Assembly: GCA_944363755.1 (NCBI GenBank)
Contig: CALVVC010000012.1
Coordinates: forward strand, 1-16,544
DNA: 16,544 bases
Direction of reading: 5' to 3'
Source: an uncultured Bacilli bacterium
GTDB taxonomy: Bacteria; Bacillota_I; Bacilli_A; RF39; UBA660
Shown here: piece after piece, positions 15,097 through 16,544 of the stretch
Layout of the letters: each line of letters starts with the position of its first letter
How positions within the stretch are numbered: position 1 is the first letter of the stretch
Translations under genes and position numbers: made by a program
Notes under the pieces: generated by a model
Told to the model about the DNA's origin: nothing
Databases searched by the model: none
The model's input: only the letters and a program-made list of their open reading frames with translations

Positions 15097-15110
15097 AACC
15101 CTAAATTTTT

Positions 15111-15152
15111 AGAGGCGACATTCACTTGCAGAATTAAATGTTCCTCTTTTTT
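15111..15152 (+). terminator. terminator of the hydrophobic-peptide mRNA
   Basis: AGAGG pairs with CCTCT and CATT with AATG around a small internal loop (15111-15122 with 15137-15147), followed by six Ts. The mRNA would be about 230 bases long. Confidence 0.7.
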
Positions 15153-15183
15153 ATTTTATGCAAGTTTTCTTGCTTACATACTA

Positions 15184-15212
15184 ATAATATCATAAAAGTA
15201 AACTTTTTTCAA
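15184..15212 (-). promoter_or_regulatory. promoter of the antisense RNA
   Basis: TTGAAA (15207-15212), exactly 17 bases, TATTAT (15184-15189) on the minus strand, each five of six to consensus. It has no protein gene to serve; it points straight into the 3' end of the hydrophobic-peptide unit. Confidence 0.7.
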
Positions 15213-15224
15213 GTCATCTATACA

Positions 15225-15239
15225 TTAGACGGAGTCTAA
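15225..15239. repeat. short palindrome near the left IS boundary
   Basis: TTAGAC and GTCTAA surround GGA. It lies about 90 bases before the transposase and may be at or near the left end of the insertion sequence. The right end is outside the window, so terminal repeats cannot be matched. Confidence 0.3.
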
Positions 15240-15260
15240 ATTTATCGGAAAATAAAAAAG

Positions 15261-15330
15261 ATGAAAGAACTCATGGTATAATATACCTATAAATAATATA
15301 AAAATCAATAAAATAAAGGAGTTCTTTCAT
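15261..15330 (+). promoter_or_regulatory. transposase promoter framed by a ribosome-site-hiding inverted repeat
   Basis: A perfect 12-base inverted repeat (15261-15272 and 15319-15330) has its right arm over the GGAG of the transposase ribosome site. Between the arms lies an extended -10 promoter (TGGTATAAT, 15274-15282), so native transcripts start after the left arm and stay open, while read-through transcripts fold and hide the site. Confidence 0.65.
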
Positions 15331-16544
15331 ATGTATATGTTACCACAAATTTTAGATATTAGTACAGAAAATTTTATAATTAATCAAATAATTTCTGATT
15401 TAAAGAATAAACTAGAAAAAATATTAAATAGCTTTTCTATTGATACTAGTAAAAATAGATATGTAAATATGTTTATAGAATTTCAAAATATTATGAATGA
15501 AGCTAGTGGTCTATTCTTTTCTTTACTCTTTGAAAATATAGATAAGACTTTTAAAAATTCTAAAAAAAGAAAAGAAAATTATTATATTAATAAATCTAAT
15601 GTTAAAAGAACTATTATTACTATATTTGGTACTATTACTTTTTATAGAACTTTATATATAAATAAACTAACTGGTGAATATTATTTTTATGTTGATGATG
15701 TACTAGGTCTTGAAGCTTATAAAAATTATGATCCTATTGTAAGAGCCATTCTTGTTCAAGACTCTGTTGTTACTAATCCTAATCATACAAGTAAATATTC
15801 TCCATTAAATATATTAAATTTAAAAAATCAATTATCAAATTATATCCCTAAACAAACTATTTATAAATTTAAACAAGATACAAAAATTAGAAAAGTAAAT
15901 TATAAAGAAATAGAAACTAATAAAACTTTATATGTTATGGTAGATGAAAAGTGGATTCATAAGCAAGACAAGAATAACCCTAATAAGAAAAAGTGGATTA
16001 TGAGTAAATGCTTTGTTACATTTACTGGTATTAAAAGAAAAGGTAAACGTAGTAGATTAACTGGAAGACATATATTCATTACTTCATCAGATAAGCCTTG
16101 GAAAGAATTTATGGATGAGATTCATATGATTTATAATTTTGAAGAACTAAATACCATAAATTTATTAAGTGATGCTGGTTCTTGGATATTATCAGGAGCA
16201 TCTGAATTAAAATTATATTCTAATAATAAAGTTACTATTAATACTTGCGAGTTCCACGTAAAACAGAAAATAAATCGATCTACTACTGATAAAGAATTAA
16301 GATTAACTATTGCTAATATTATTTATGAGAAAGAAGACAAAGAAGAGTTTATAAAAGAGATGGATAAATTAATTGAAAGTAAGACTAGTGATAGTAGAAA
16401 ACAAAAAATAACTGAATATAAAAACTATATTTTAAAGCATTGGAAAGGTATTATTAACATGAAAAATTCTCTTTGTAAATCTTCTATGGAGGCTCATATT
16501 GAACATTGTATTGCATCTTCTTTTTCTTCTGTTCCTAAAGCTTA
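15331..16544 (+). CDS. ISLre2-family (UPF0236) transposase, cut by window end
   Basis: An open frame of 404 codons with no stop before the window edge; the family is usually a little longer, so perhaps 50-80 residues are missing. It has a helical N-terminal region, then a DDE-type catalytic part: D205 (VDEKW), D281 (LLSDAGSWI, the family's 'gDGApWI'), a CEFHVKQK segment (306-313) and E387 in SSMEAHIEH...SSVPKA, which parallels the 'SAEGHVSH...SSRP' stretch of ISLre2 transposases. AAAGGAG precedes the ATG by nine bases; a second ATG two codons later is possible. The enzyme moves the insertion sequence it sits in. No frameshift or stop is visible in this part, so the element may be intact. Confidence 0.88.
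   Translation, partial: MYMLPQILDISTENFIINQIISDLKNKLEKILNSFSIDTSKNRYVNMFIEFQNIMNEASGLFFSLLFENIDKTFKNSKKRKENYYINKSNVKRTIITIFGTITFYRTLYINKLTGEYYFYVDDVLGLEAYKNYDPIVRAILVQDSVVTNPNHTSKYSPLNILNLKNQLSNYIPKQTIYKFKQDTKIRKVNYKEIETNKTLYVMVDEKWIHKQDKNNPNKKKWIMSKCFVTFTGIKRKGKRSRLTGRHIFITSSDKPWKEFMDEIHMIYNFEELNTINLLSDAGSWILSGASELKLYSNNKVTINTCEFHVKQKINRSTTDKELRLTIANIIYEKEDKEEFIKEMDKLIESKTSDSRKQKITEYKNYILKHWKGIINMKNSLCKSSMEAHIEHCIASSFSSVPKA

Larger units (their letters stand above)
15060..15177 (-). ncRNA. candidate antisense antitoxin RNA
   Basis: A minus-strand transcript of about 118 bases is predicted from the promoter at 15184-15212 (start near 15177). It would end at the hairpin GACACTC/GAGTGTC (15069-15075 with 15090-15096), which on this strand is followed by ATATTTTTATT. 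It overlaps the last codons and whole 3' region of the hydrophobic-peptide mRNA, as 3'-overlapping antisense antitoxins do. No RNA evidence is available to me. Confidence 0.55.

Noticed and set aside
14921..15145. The inverted ends of the toxin unit as terminal repeats of a MITE
   Set aside because: The arms match the predicted transcript ends and include the terminator, and there is no target-site duplication at the edges, so RNA pairing is the simpler reading.

Overview
The window is a strongly AT-rich stretch of an anaerobic, Gram-positive-type bacterium, most likely a gut Bacilli lineage of the RF39/Mollicutes-relative kind. The reasons are extreme A/T codon bias, strong GGAGG-type ribosome binding sites, a CdaA-CdaR c-di-AMP module, a rubredoxin/rubrerythrin-like plus ferredoxin operon, RNase R, and no outer-membrane functions. 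TGA is used as a stop (ferredoxin, small hydrophobic peptide) and TGG encodes Trp, so the code is standard rather than Mycoplasma-type. The lineage is an inference.

Layout. 1-3152: a small DUF378 membrane protein (+) converges on a three-gene minus-strand operon (anchored low-complexity protein, cdaA diadenylate cyclase, cdaR regulator); both share a bidirectional terminator. 3153-5481: an accessory patch next to a tRNA-Thr gene, holding a decayed GNAT acetyltransferase, an AbiEi/AbiEii-type (type IV) toxin-antitoxin pair whose toxin has lost its C-terminus to a one-base frameshift, and unreadable remnants. 5482-10643: tRNA-Thr(CGU), a MacB-like ABC exporter (minus), and RNase R (plus) preceded by a 15-codon leader ORF and an attenuator-like hairpin. 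10643-12087: a tight redox operon (rubredoxin/rubrerythrin-like, two-cluster ferredoxin, small unknown protein). 12158-14313: an HD-domain phosphohydrolase and a class II Fic protein with a C-terminal winged helix. Both have the same two-palindrome arrangement upstream, with identical centre-to-centre spacing, which suggests a shared regulon. 14314-15212: mostly noncoding DNA containing a candidate type I toxin-antitoxin locus. A 30-codon hydrophobic peptide is expressed from an mRNA whose 5' end pairs with its 3' end, and an antisense RNA unit with its own promoter and terminator overlaps the mRNA's 3' part. 15261-16544: the left part of an ISLre2-family insertion sequence, its transposase cut by the window end, with a hairpin that would hide the transposase ribosome binding site in read-through transcripts.

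The most interesting signals are the unannotated type I toxin-antitoxin candidate (14886-15212) and the duplicated operator pair controlling Fic and probably the HD gene (13161-13230 and 14430-14502). Core housekeeping genes (cda, rnr, redox operon) alternate with defence and mobile genes.
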